A DNA stretch of 64,000 nucleotides from Cichorium intybus (Eukaryota; Streptophyta; Magnoliopsida; Asterales; Asteraceae): the NCBI GenBank assembly GCA_023525715.1, contig CM042012.1, forward strand, positions 47,339,561 through 47,403,560, in the 5' to 3' direction. The notes beneath the pieces are model-generated. The model searched no databases, was not told the DNA's origin, and worked only from the letters and a program-made list of their open reading frames with translations. A program made the translations under genes and the position numbers. Shown here in pieces: positions 50,501 to 63,672 of the stretch (its first letter is position 1; the number at the start of each line of letters is the position of its first letter).

Positions 50501-53386
50501 GGATTACTCTTTAATGCTTGAAAAAGATTACAATAAAGTTGTTCAGTGCAAAGAAAGAATGCAAGATGTCATTTGGAATGCAACACAAGCATATCCAAAT
50601 GACAAAACAATCAAAGGGTGGTTTATGAAATTCAAAAACATGTTCAACACCGACAGTGCCGAAACATAAAAAAAACAAAGAAACTTCCTCTGACACCATA
50701 ACACCGCTACATATCCATCAAGAAACACATGAAGCACCAACAACTAACAAATCACCTTCACATCTAGTTCAACAAAATGAAACACACCATACACCAAAAA
50801 CAACCGAAAAGGAACAAGAAGAAACATCAGAAAGACAACAACAAAACCCAACAGAAAGTGAAGCTCATCAAGTCCTTGAAACACCAACAGTAGTACAAGA
50901 TGAAGATACAACAACAAACATGTTGTATACCCCGACATTCGAGTCCCCAACAGTGCTTGCTCAGATTGACCAAATTATTCAAACAAGTATAAATAAAAAC
51001 TCTTCAAACAAACCTTCTCAAAAACCACTAAACAATCAATCTTCTCAACCAACATTTTCACTTGGTCTCACACCAGAATTCACTCAACCTAACACCTCTC
51101 TATCACCCGTTACAGGTTTCATAAAAGATGCTGGAACAATAGAAAAAGAAAAAGGGACACTTGAAAAAGAAGGAACAGAAAGTAACAAAGGAAAGGAAAA
51201 AGTTATGGTTGAAGACACTAGATTGGAAAGTAACAAAGAAAAAGAAAAAGAAGGTGAAGAAAATAAGAAACAAGGAGTTAATACAAGATTGAAAAGGGAA
51301 ATCATTTCAATAGAACCGAACCTATCACCATACTTGAGAAGAGAAGTTGCACCAAAAGATGGTCTGTTTGCAAATAAGACAAGAGTGTCAAGGGCAATAT
51401 ACTCCATGAAAAAAAAACCCTGAGTAAGTCAATACTAACAATAACTTAATTTGTTTAAAAACATAACTATTTTTGAAAACACCATTGACAACTTAATTGG
51501 TTTATACAGAATACCAATTAACTTGTGGAATGACAATAAAATGTCAATGATTCACAACTTGATTCCCTTTTAAAAAAATTACATTCACAAAAATAATATG
51601 ACCTTTAACAACAAAAAATATTTATATATATTGAAATTAAGTTGTGAAAGACAGTAAAATGTCACTCATTCACTTGTGAATAAGATAACAACTCCATCAT
51701 TCACAACTTAACTACTTTTGAAAACACCATTCACAACTTAATTGGTTTAAAAACTTAACTACAGAATACCAATTAACTTGTGAATGACAATAAGTTGTAA
51801 ATCATTCACAATATGGATAAAGAAATACTTGTGAATAAGATAACATTTCTATCATTCAAAACTTAATTGGTATGAAAAATGCATGAAAATAACATTCACA
51901 ATTAAAATTTTAACTATTTTTGAAAACACCATTCACAACTTAATTCATATATACAGATACCAATTAATTTGTGAATGAAAATAAAATGTCAATTCATAAA
52001 AACTTAATTCATATATACAGATACCAATTAATTTTAACTATTTTTGAAAACACCATTCACAACTTAATTCATATATACAGATACCAATTAATTTGCTTTA
52101 ATAAAAATTACAATCGCAAAAAATTCACAATATCAATTCATAAAAACTTGAAAATAAAATAACATGTCCATCATTCACAACTTAATTTGTTTAAAAATAT
52201 CCATCTACATTACTTACACATAACATGATTCTAACTGTTTTGTATTATCACATAAAACAGGGAAATAATATTGAAACGACTCAAGGAAATCATGAAAAAA
52301 GAATAATTTTTGAAACCTTCATTCAAAGTTCAAATGTACATCCAAAAGTAATCGATTGCTGGTCATTATTATTAAATGAAGAAGAGAAACGTAGGCCAAA
52401 AACTTGACCATTGCGTTTCTACTTTCCAACTGGAATAATGGTACGTAAAACTTAACACTACACATATACTTATTTTAATATGAATGTTAATAACAGAAAC
52501 TAACATAATACATAAAAAATTTTACTCTTTTCATACTGAAGCAATAATGGATGAAAAAAAGGATTATAGCACAAGGTATTCAATTTTTGAAGAAAAAATC
52601 AACCATTTTTTTGACAACTACCCTGATATTGGAGGTTTGAAGAAAATTGGGATTGTGAGTAAAAACATTTACTTACTTTTAATTATTAATATGTATTAAT
52701 ATACTGACAGTTTCAATATATATTTAAAATGCAGCTTTTCTTCCCAATCATCGAAAAAAGAAACTACTATTTGATTTGTTTTAATTTGCAACGCACTACA
52801 GCATACATAATTGACTGTAAGAAAACAACAATGCCACATATTGTGCTAGAATACGGGAACTTGCCAAGATTATTGGTAAGCACTGACCATTCACTTAATA
52901 CATTGTCCTACTAAAATTATTATCCATTAAACTGTGAATCTTTTAATTTATCAAAATGAGAATCTTTTATTTTTGTAATATCAGCTAGAAATGATGCAAG
53001 ATTACCTGATGGATAATGCCCATCCAAAAGCATCAGAATTGAAGAAAAAAGAAGTGGCCAAGTTCAAACTGAAGTGGTGGTCGGATGATAATCGCGTGGA
53101 CAGCAGAATTTTGTTAATGAGACACATGGAAACGTTTAAAGGACAGCGGCAGACTACATGGAATTGTGACATAGAGAGTGATCAGAAACAGCAGAAAGCA
53201 ACTGTCACAAAACTTCGAGCAAAATACCTAACAAAGCTGCTAGTGAATGATATCAACATACACAGCCAAAAGATAACAGATGACGGGCACGAATTTGAAA
53301 TACTGCCAACAGATGTTCAAAAACAGAAGCTGAAGTATGCATTGGAAAACCATAAAGAACGTTTCGCCTTGATTGACAACCTTTGA
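47507..53386 (+). pseudogene. Ulp1-like (C48 peptidase-related) gene of the MULE, degraded
   Basis: Multi-exon model from GT-AG borders: 47,507-47,636, 47,737-47,829, seven small repeat exons (47,921-48,692), 48,883-48,939, a small exon near 49,015-49,066, 49,235-49,947, 50,049-50,309, about 50,503-51,420, then 52.2-53.39 kb. The middle (STLKTLSNEQKECVRLLGLGS..) is the domain that precedes Ulp1 in plant TE proteins. The C-terminal part holds the protease fold (FFPIIEK...YYLICFNL, IIDC, LLMRHMETF). In-frame stops lie at 48,422, 48,668, 48,924, 49,267 and 52,405, and a frameshift at an A run near 50,670. The His position is Asn (52,762-52,764) and the Cys position is Ser (53,102-53,104); Asp (52,813-52,815) is kept. 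No active protease is possible. Exon borders are my reading and are unverified. Confidence 0.75.
47876..48692 (+). repeat. Seven tandem exon-intron units in the Ulp1-like gene
   Basis: Units start with an intron tail ('ataaacttaaatattacac...gacttacag') and contain an exon of mostly 45 bases followed by 'gtaaa'. Exon starts: 47,921, 48,035, 48,146, 48,261, 48,375, 48,510, 48,624, giving steps of 111-115 and one of 135. Exon lengths are 45, 42, 45, 45, 66, 45 and 69, all multiples of three and all phase 1. They encode a 14- to 23-residue repeat near DDKGTETAEQPK. Gain or loss of whole units would leave the frame unchanged. Confidence 0.9.
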
Positions 53387-54337
53387 AAACTTTATATTAC
53401 CTCTTTTAGTTTTTGTAAGTAATGAACTAGTCCTAGAATGAGGTTTTGGAAACTTGTACCATTTGGAATTAGCTTTTCGTTGGTTTCTAGAAAAAGTTAA
53501 CTTAGAAATTGTGAATGTTTAAACTTAGGTTTTTGGTACCTATGAATGTTTTCATCATCTTAGTAAAAATTAAACTGATGACTAATTCTGTTTCATACAA
53601 CATTCATATTTGTCATTTTATAAAAATTAAACTGTGAATGAATGTTTTCTAAATTCTCAAAGTGTATGTTTACTGTTGGCATAGTTAATAACTTGTCTTA
53701 AAGACAACATATCAGACGACATCCAAACAAACTATGTAATGAACTTGAAAGTAAAATCTACTTATGGTGTATTTTAAAACACTGATGACTGATTCCGTTT
53801 CATACAACATTCATATTTGCCATTTTATAAAAATTAAACTGTGAATGAATGTTTTGTAAATTCTGAAAGTGTGTGTTTACTGTTGGCATATTTAATAACT
53901 TGTCTTAATGAGCACATATCAGACAACATCCAAACAAACTATGCAGTGAAGTTGAAAGTAAAATTGCTGAACAAAAACTAATACAAATTGAACTCTTTGA
54001 ACCGTGAATCAAAAAACTATTAAGATGTGAATTAAACACATAACAACTTATTTTCACAAATACCAACTTGATGAATGTTATTTAACACAAAATCAATTTA
54101 TAAAACTACTTAAATAAAAACAATATAATAAAAATCACAAATATCAACTCCCAAACATTAACAAAAGAATCAAGTCTTAGACATTAACAAAACCATCAAG
54201 TCTCAAAAAATTAACAAAACCATCTGAAACACTAATTAAACTGTGAATTTAGCATAAAAGTATGGCTATACCAAACTTATTCTATAAAAACTAAAACTTA
54301 AAAAACATTAAGACTTTCAAACACAATATTACTTTAT

Positions 54338-57300
54338 TCATGCAACTTGATTTGACCTTTTTGCTGCTTCCTTTGCTGCTTCATTTTCTTTAGCTTCTTT
54401 TTCCAAATGTTCACAATTCCTTTTATCGTGACCAATAACATATAGCTTACACCTCCTACATTGCCTTTTCTGCTTCAAAGATTCCACAATCGCCTTCTCC
54501 CTGGCACCTTTCAACCTCTTCCCAGTACCACATCCTTTATTTCTTATACCCGATGGATTTTCAATATCAGTAGAAGCTGGTTTGTTTACACCAAGTGAAA
54601 ACTCAATAAACTCACAACTGTCTTTCTTGTTCATATGACACGTGTTTGAGCTTGAAGTACACGTATCACCATCAAATTTTATCTTGGCTTCCTTAATCAG
54701 TTGAAAAAACTCCATTAGTTTGTTCTCGTCCTTACTAAAAGAAGCCACAGTTTGATCCACAAAACTGAAAACCTCACAAGACAGTTTATCAAATGACTTT
54801 GAGCTTTCACCAAAAGAATATCGTTTTGAAAGCACATCAGGTGGTATAAGATGCTTCATCTAACGCCTAAGAATATACTTTGAAGGAATTTGATCGATAT
54901 GAAATGTTCTAAATATGCAGAATATATGTCTGCATAGGATGCCATACTGGAAAAACAATGAACAACTACATTCAAATGTAATTTCTTTATTGTTATAAAC
55001 AACATGTTCACATAAAAAACAGTTAACACGCTTATAAAAATTCACAACTTAATACTATGTAAAGATGTATTAATAAAAAATAATTACCTTGTAATACAAA
55101 GCCTTTTTGGAAACGCCATATCCAGCGTCAGCAACTAAGTTTTCACAAGACGATGGATCTTCGGTAGCCATGCTTGCTTCTTTTGTTTCCATAACAACAA
55201 TTGTATCATAATCATCACTTGAAGACATACTTTTTTGTGTACACGAATACAAAGAATCGCGAATTTCCTTTTGAACTTTTCTGAATACTGCATTTGTGTA
55301 GACACCAGAAGCATGTTTCTCAATTTTTAAGGATGTCTTCAGTTTAGAATTTGAAGTGGCGTCCAAATTATCAAGATAGATTTGGTTGCTTCTTTGTCTT
55401 TCCATTGCTGACTCAAAAGATATCATGAATGTAACCAATGTATTTCCCCAATGAGAAGTTTTATTGAATGCAGAATTTGCACTTTCAGACCTGGAAGTTG
55501 TCCTCATTAATGCAGATAAAGGCGTATTCCTAAAAAACGCTGGTATCTAACTTTCACGCATACCAAACATCTTGGACAACCATCTATTTTTTTGAAGGTT
55601 GTAATCACCAATCAGATATCTCCATCGAACATCAAATTCATTCCCATCTATACTTGAATTCCAAATAAGTTGATTGAAGCGTTTCTTGAACTCCATATCA
55701 TTAGCAAGTCCATCACAAACCTAGCAATTTACATTAAAATCAAGCTATGAATATATAATATTTTCACATGAGTACTAATGATACATAACTGAATTTCGAA
55801 TAATACAACATTCACTGCTTAACTATACATTATATGTCACAACTACTTATAAGTACTAATAACCTTAAACGAAATGAATATATGATTATGTAGAAAATAA
55901 AAACCTTAGACGGTAATTTTTGTGAAATATGCCACATGCATAGCCTATGTCGCGACATTGTGAATACTCGTTCTATTGCAATCTTCATTGCAGCATCTTC
56001 ATCAGTTACAACCACTGATGGTTGTTTTCCAAAAGCTTTTAAGAACGAGTTCAACAACCATACATAAGAATCTATTGTTTCACTGCTTAAAAGACCAACA
56101 CCAAATGTAATACTCTTTCTATGGTTGTCAATTCCCGTAAAAGGAACAAAAACCATCCGGTACCTAAATCACATAAAAGAAAATTAATTTAAACAAAATA
56201 ACTTAATAAGTATAAAAAAACTTTATAAAAACAAAACTTACTTGTTCGTACGAAATGTTGCATCAAAAGACAAAATATCACCAAATTCTTTATAGTTAGC
56301 CTTACAAATTTCGTCCGCCCAGAAAAGTGCAGTCAATACACCTTTCTCACATCTATACTCGAACAAAAAATTTGGATCCTCTCTCTATCGATTTTCATAC
56401 TTATCTACAAGCATTTGCGCATTGTCCTTCCCGAAAAAACAATTAACCTTCCTAGCATGATTTTTGTAGTCAACAATAGTACCTCCATTGATATTGTAAC
56501 CACCCTGTAACCCATGATAAAAATGATAAGCTTTTGTTGCCCTAATACTAGAATTTGCCATCTTTTGAATAAATGTTTGCCCAGCAAAGTCCAACTGCCT
56601 GTTCATCTTCAAAAGATCTTTGTATTCCTTAGAGACTAAACTATGATTATGTCTTTCTTCAAATTCATACAACTGAAACTGCACAGAATATCCTACTCTC
56701 TTAAATCTAGCACGAGCCTTGCATCCCATCCTTTTAATACTAGAGTTTATAAACGGATTATTATTCTCACCATCCATTGTATCAACTAAAACACTATTTG
56801 GAAACCCTTCTCTGCTGCATACCATATATCTATGTGTAAGAATATTTCCTTCTTTCTTTTTTGTAGTTTAAACATCAAAGCCAGAAGCACAAACATACTT
56901 CTTATACAAATCCATTGCCTCATCAATGCTTTGATATATAGTCCAAAGCTTTGGTTTCACATCATCAACATCCTTAGGGATCCAAACGATACGAGTACCA
57001 TTGGGTGAATAAAACTCAGAAGGTATATATTCATCAACTGCACAAAACATAACAAAATAAAAACTAAATATTAAACCAATTACACAAAGTAAATAATATC
57101 TATCACAATCATAAAGACAATTCACATCTTAAAAATATATCACTAAACTGGTAAAACCACAATCATAAAGACAATTCACACCTTAAATACTATAAGAACT
57201 ATAAGTATAATACTATCTATCACAATCATAAAGAACTATAACAACTAACCTTAATTGAAGTAAAACCACAACATAGGAACTCAATGTATGATACATTAAC

Positions 57301-57756
57301 AAATAATTTCACATCTTAACAATAAACTACAAGTATAATAGTATCTATGACAATCATAAAGACAATTCACACCTTAAAAACTATATAACTAAACTGGTAA
57401 AACAATCGAACTACAACATAGCAAAACACAAATACGAACTTGAAATACATAAGGTAGATTGAAGAGAATGCCAAAATAAGCGTATTAAATAAAAAAAATC
57501 TTCCGTAACAGAGATGTATAAGAAAAACGAATAATAACGAAGAAAATATACCTGATCTTGATCGAGCTTCGCTTTCAATATGAATATCTGAATCAATAGA
57601 AGTATTCCGACTCTGAAATTCAACAGATTCTGACGAATAATCTACATCAATATCAACGTTCATCGGAGTCGACGCATCAAAAGAGTGTTCTTCAATTCGA
57701 AAAGTAGACGAATCAGATTCACAAATCGCTGTCCTCTGGTCCATTTCTTCAATCAT
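54338..57756 (-). pseudogene. FAR1/MULE-type transposase gene, broken by stops
   Basis: Order on the minus strand: an acidic N-terminal exon (57,756-57,552, followed by GT); an FAR1 DNA-binding region (56,385-57,037; CKARARFKRVG..EFEERHNHSL); the MULE catalytic core with Asp in LSFDATFRTN (about 56,250), Asp in VVTDEDAAM (about 56,000), and Glu in TTSRSESANSAF (about 55,490); a SWIM zinc site FECSCSLFFQYGILCRHIF (about 54,930-54,990); and a C-terminal CRRCKLYVIGHDKRNC knuckle near 54,410-54,460. It follows MULE/FAR1 family order, so the role was cut-and-paste transposition of this element. Stops at 56,868, 56,385, 55,547 and 54,860 disrupt the frame. The last two stand at positions that are normally Trp, each one G-to-A change away. 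Confidence 0.88.
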
Positions 57757-58272
57757 TGAACCTAATTAATGATTAATGTCGCAAAAACCTTCCATCTCAC
57801 AGAACGAGCTAAGAATTTGAGACAATGATCGATACCTCCTGTTTATGATCGAATCAGTACTTAAGGAAAAAATCTATCTACAATTTCTAGTAATGAATCG
57901 AGCCAAATTAGATTAAAGATCACGATAAATGAGACAAAAGATTCGTTGATCTCTATCAAATAATCCATGAAGATTACATTCAAATCATTGATTAAGGATA
58001 GCTTAAAGATCACGATAAGTGATACACTGAAAGGAAACAGATTAATCCGAATTACGTAAAAGAAAAATCAAAAACAAAATAAATATTTAATTTACAAAAA
58101 TAACCTTAACATTACAAACCATAAAAAATAATAAAATTGACGGAAATACCCTTATTATTCAAATTACATTCAGAAACCAACTCTAATCATAGCCATAAGA
58201 TTAAAATGAATCAATGGATTAGATTAGTTCTCATGGTTCTCATTTATACCTATTCCTATGTATGTGTGTGTG

Positions 58273-58379
<107 letters not shown>

Positions 58380-59029
58380 CAGATCGAACGAGAACCATTA
58401 TTTTCCTAGGAACCTAGGAACCAATTCTGATTGGTTGAATCATAAAAGGGCATGATAATCATTTAACAAATATCATTTAATTCTGAATTTTTTATTTTGG
58501 AAACAATAGTAAAATCTCCTAAAAATAAGCCTAACAAATTTGAACTTTCAAATTAAAAAAAATAGATTTTCGTATTTAAAAAAAATCAGATTTTTTTGAA
58601 ATTTAAGAAACATAAATTTTTTGAATTATTTATATATATTCGTAGATTTTCGAAATTTTAGAAAAACATATAAATTCATGTATTTGTAGGTGCATATATA
58701 CATACTCACATGTGCATATATTCATCTTTTCATAAATCACATATACATATTTTTATTTTTAATATATGAATGAAAATAATAAAAAACCAATTTATTAAAA
58801 ATAATAATATACAATTATTTTGAACGATACATACGTAAAATATAAAAAGAAATACAACAAAAGTTCAATAATACAACAAATCAATATATATTCATCTTTC
58901 TATTCTTTGATCAACATGTTTTCTTCGGTTCATCACTTTTCACTTCTCCGGTTCCTTTAAAACTTCATCCAAATCTATACAAACGTTCATAAAATGGAGT
59001 AAGAATCAAGATATTAAGAATATTTAAAA

Positions 59030-59395
59030 AATGCATATATGCATGTCCAAATAGCATATATGCACATACATACATAAAAATAGAGACATGTGCATTTGTG
59101 CACATATATACAAGCGTATATGCATATATGCACACATATATAAAAATGAACAAATAGACAATATGTAAGCACATTCATAAAAATGCATGTGTATATCCAC
59201 ATATACACATATATTTGTGCACATATAAACATACATGTATATGCACACATATATTTGTGCACATATACACATACATATATGCATATATGCACACATATAT
59301 GCATATATGCTCATACATATATACTCATATATGCACATATACATTTTTTCAGATGTGCATATCTGCACATAAACGTGCATATACGCATACGTATG
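59030..59395. repeat. TGCATATAT/GCACATAT minisatellite inside C2
   Basis: Dense repeats of the reverse complement of the C1 GTGCATAT word, with the same purine-pyrimidine alternation and the same artefactual His/Cys/Tyr-rich frames. Confidence 0.85.
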
Positions 59396-59399
59396 GTCC

Positions 59400-59750
59400 A
59401 TTCAATTATCCAGTTGTAGGATCGAAACCATTATCAAAACTGAAATCTGAATTAGATAAATACCTGGTCCAGCAATTCGGATTTGAGAAGTGGAGTTCGA
59501 ATGATGAATCTGATTTTTCTGTTAAGATCTTCAATGTTCCATCAGAAACAACATCCAAAAACTCGGTTACGCCTGCAACATTTGTGATTTGTATATCAAA
59601 ATTAACAAAAACCTGCAACATTTGTGATTTGTATATCAAAAGAGATATTATAAAAGGAAACAAAGCCTACAAAATTTGAGATTTGTATATCCAAATTAAC
59701 AAAAACAAATCATATAATTTTGAAATCAAAGCAAAATCATATAATTTCAG
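59400..59750 (+). other. Gene-like fragment and 40-bp tandem repeat
   Basis: 59,400-59,570 continues one open frame (FNYPVVGSKPLSKLKSELDK...) with protein-like composition but no domain that I recognise; it may be captured coding sequence. It is followed by a 40-bp repeat ('cctgcaacatttgtgatttg...') at 59,572 and 59,612 with a weaker third copy at 59,667. Confidence 0.35.
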
Positions 59751-60148
59751 TATTCTCATATTGTAGTTGGTAATGATCATCTGAGGAAAGAAACCGGAAA
59801 GGAAAAAACTCACCTTGGTTCGGTGACCAACTGTTCAAGTGACCTTCAGCTCTCACCCCTCGGTTGGTAATGAAACGGGATCCGGCCATGATAGGTGTAT
59901 TTCTAAGCATGTTTTCATGCCTTTTTATCCTTGTTTTGCCTTGCATTTCATTCTCATTATTGCATATTTTCATATTTTTCGGGATTTCAAGAATAGCAAC
60001 CTACTTTCACACTTTGTGGTTGTTTTCAGGTGTTTTTGAGGATTGAATCTTGCATTGGATGACAATGGGAAGCTACACAAGAAATTTCAGAAGAAACGGA
60101 GCTCAAACGAAGAAGTTACAAAAATTGAAGTCATCCCGAAGACAGAAT

Positions 60149-60304
60149 GTTACACGACCGTGTAACTTTTGCCCTATAAGTTACACGGCCGTGTAACTTT
60201 GCTATGCCACGTGGATGCCATGTCAGCTCAGGGTAGGGTCCAGGACTTTTGCAGGATTACACGACCGTGTAATCTTGGCCCAAGAAGTTACACGGCCGTG
60301 TAAC
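60149..60304. repeat. Four palindromes GTTACACGRCCGTGTAAC in the solo LTR
   Basis: At 60,149-60,166, 60,180-60,197, 60,255-60,274 (GATTACACGACCGTGTAATC) and 60,287-60,304. Two have perfect palindromy (ACACGGCCGTGT centre) and two have one central mismatch. They lie in two pairs, about 190-345 bases before the TATA box. Confidence 0.95.
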
Positions 60305-60493
60305 TCTTCCTGGTGACCAGATCTACTTTTTCACCCACTTTGAGTTGTTTATTCCTTCTTGTGCTGTCATTCCCATGCTACACGACCAGATCCAGATCCA
60401 ACCTGATTTTGAGGCCATGTGATGAAGATAATGGGTGTTGGAATGATGATGTTTGCCATTGTCCATTTTACCATTTTGCCCGTGGTGTGTTAG

Positions 60494-60501
60494 TATAAAT
60501 A
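60494..60501 (+). promoter_or_regulatory. TATA box of the solo LTR
   Basis: TATAAATA in the middle of the LTR, followed within about 60 bases by the kind of C/T-rich sequence where transcripts start. It fits U3/R order on the plus strand. Confidence 0.55.
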
Positions 60502-61567
60502 GATGTGTCTAGTTAGCCTTAGAATCATCCCATCTTTCCATTATTTTCTGAATACTCTCTAGTCACTTTGTGTTTGTGCTTGTGTGCAACTTCAAGGGTG
60601 GATTATCTTCAATTTGTAAGTTTATTTCTCTTTTACTAGTCATGAGTGGCTAGTAACTTTATTTTCTGGTTTTGTATTAAGGATTATGATTGTGATTTAA
60701 TATAAAGTTTGATGTTTGATTTTATATCTTTCTAGTGATATGATTTTGAGGCTTAACAAACGTTTGGTTTTATTTATTTCATATTGGTCATTTGATCTCA
60801 AATATAAATCAATCTAGTCATACAAATTATGAAATCCGTAATTGTTTTATAAAATGTTATTTGTGACAATCATCTTTGATTGGTGAAAATCATATCTCAT
60901 GTTTTGACGCTCCAACGCTTGTTTAGGAGTATTGAACATTCTTGGGAACATTCACATAAAACATAATGCAATCTTTCATTCAAATTCTACGATGGTGTAT
61001 GTACGAGCTTTCGTCATACACTTGACTAATCTAGATTTGATTAGTAAGATTAGTCTTAGTTAACGAGCTTCTCTTGACTAAGGTACATTAGGTGAATGGT
61101 GTATGTGCGAGCTTTCGGCATACACAAAGTACCAACTTAGAAAGATTAAAGTTATAAACATCATTCTTATTGTTATTTCCAATCATATGACTATAAATGC
61201 AAAACCAGAATTTGTCCCCAATTTATAAAAGCAATCATTCTATATATTTTGTCCCAAGTTATTTGTTCTCGACATTTATACAATCGTGTTCCAACTAAAC
61301 ATCAAAACCCCCCCCCCCTTTTTTTGGTTACTTTCTTTATAAGTTTGACTTCCGTGAAATCAAGGCATAATCCATTAGACCATCGCTCCCTGTGGATCGA
61401 CCCTACTTGCCATTTATACTACATAGTTAGTATTTATAACAAGTAGTGTAATCACGAAATTATGGTAATTAATAAATCATTTTAAAACCATATTTCAACT
61501 CTTTTGTTTTGTTGGTTACGACACCCAACAGGCCACCACCCGCCTCCGATGACCTGCAACTCTCTTC

Positions 61568-61598
<31 letters not shown>

Positions 61599-62354
61599 TC
61601 TGTTTCTCTGTCTAACGTTCAAGAAATAGGGAGATAGATCGATCGCACACTTATCCCATCTCGTTCAATAAATTGTAAAAATCAGCATAATATAACCTGG
61701 AATCAACAAGAAATTAAGGCTTTGCTACAAATTGACGTGTTGCTACCGCCGGTCGTAAGAGAAGACGGTGACGCCGGCTTTCGGAGGCATCGTCGGAATA
61801 GACCACAATAGTACAGGAGTCGACATAGGAGGAGCAGACCTAGATTGCGGTTGGGGTAGCTTTCGAGGGTCTACTTAAAGGGCCATCGTCACCATATTCC
61901 GGTTGATTTCAGTGGATACAGGAGGAAGGGTGAGTCGGGATGCTGATCTTATTGCAAATCCACCGGCCATCGTCGAAAAATCATACAAATCATGAAATCG
62001 GGATGCTGATGTGTGTTTGCACAACAATATGTAACGAGGGAAGATGAAGAATTTCCGGCCGACGGCAGAGAGGGAGGAGGCAGTGATTAGGGTTATCGGG
62101 GAACGCGTGAGAGAGAAAGAGAGAGGAGTTACGTTTTTTTCTGGTTTCCTATCTAATTGGGGTGTTTCCAGATTTGATTTTTTTATACCGAAAACGCCCA
62201 TAATTTCCTTTTTATAAAGTCAAAAATATAATTGAAATTAGTATTAATTACAAGACTGCCACTTTGCATCATAACCCTTGATTTTTTTGATCTAATGGCT
62301 AAAAATTGGTTCTTAGGTTCCTAGGAAAATTTGGGTTCCCATTTGAACTTTAGT

Positions 62355-63672
<1,318 letters not shown>

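Larger units (their letters stand above)
46385..58262. mobile_element. Large MULE carrying Ulp1-like and FAR1-type genes (11.9 kb)
   Basis: The left end has an (AG)n run then GTTCAAATGAGAAC (46,387-46,400), identical to the MITE core at 887-900. The right end has GTTCTCATTTATAC (58,237-58,250), a 12/14 match to the inverted core. Inside are a plus-strand Ulp1-protease-like gene (47,507-53,386) and a convergent minus-strand FAR1/MULE transposase gene (54,338-57,756). MULEs that carry both genes are known in plants (Kaonashi-type elements of Arabidopsis). Both genes are broken by stops, so this copy is no longer autonomous. The non-coding parts carry many copies of TTAAACTGTGAAT-like words. Confidence 0.75.
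59889..61530 (+). mobile_element. Solo LTR (1,642 bp) with 5-bp TSD
   Basis: Starts TGATAGGTG and ends CACCCAACA (an imperfect inverted pair, TG...CA). The TSD GGCCA is perfect (59,884-59,888; 61,531-61,535). There is no primer site or internal region beside it, so it is a solo LTR left by LTR-LTR recombination. It contains a TATA box (60,494-60,501) and four palindromes of the form TTACACGRCCGTGTAA (60,149-60,304). A gypsy origin is likely but unproven. Confidence 0.88.

Noticed and set aside
61875..62201. 108-codon frame as a real gene
   Set aside because: Lies inside C2 beside a terminal inverted repeat, has no domain, and spans leader-like CT/GA-rich sequence. Captured or chance frame is more likely.
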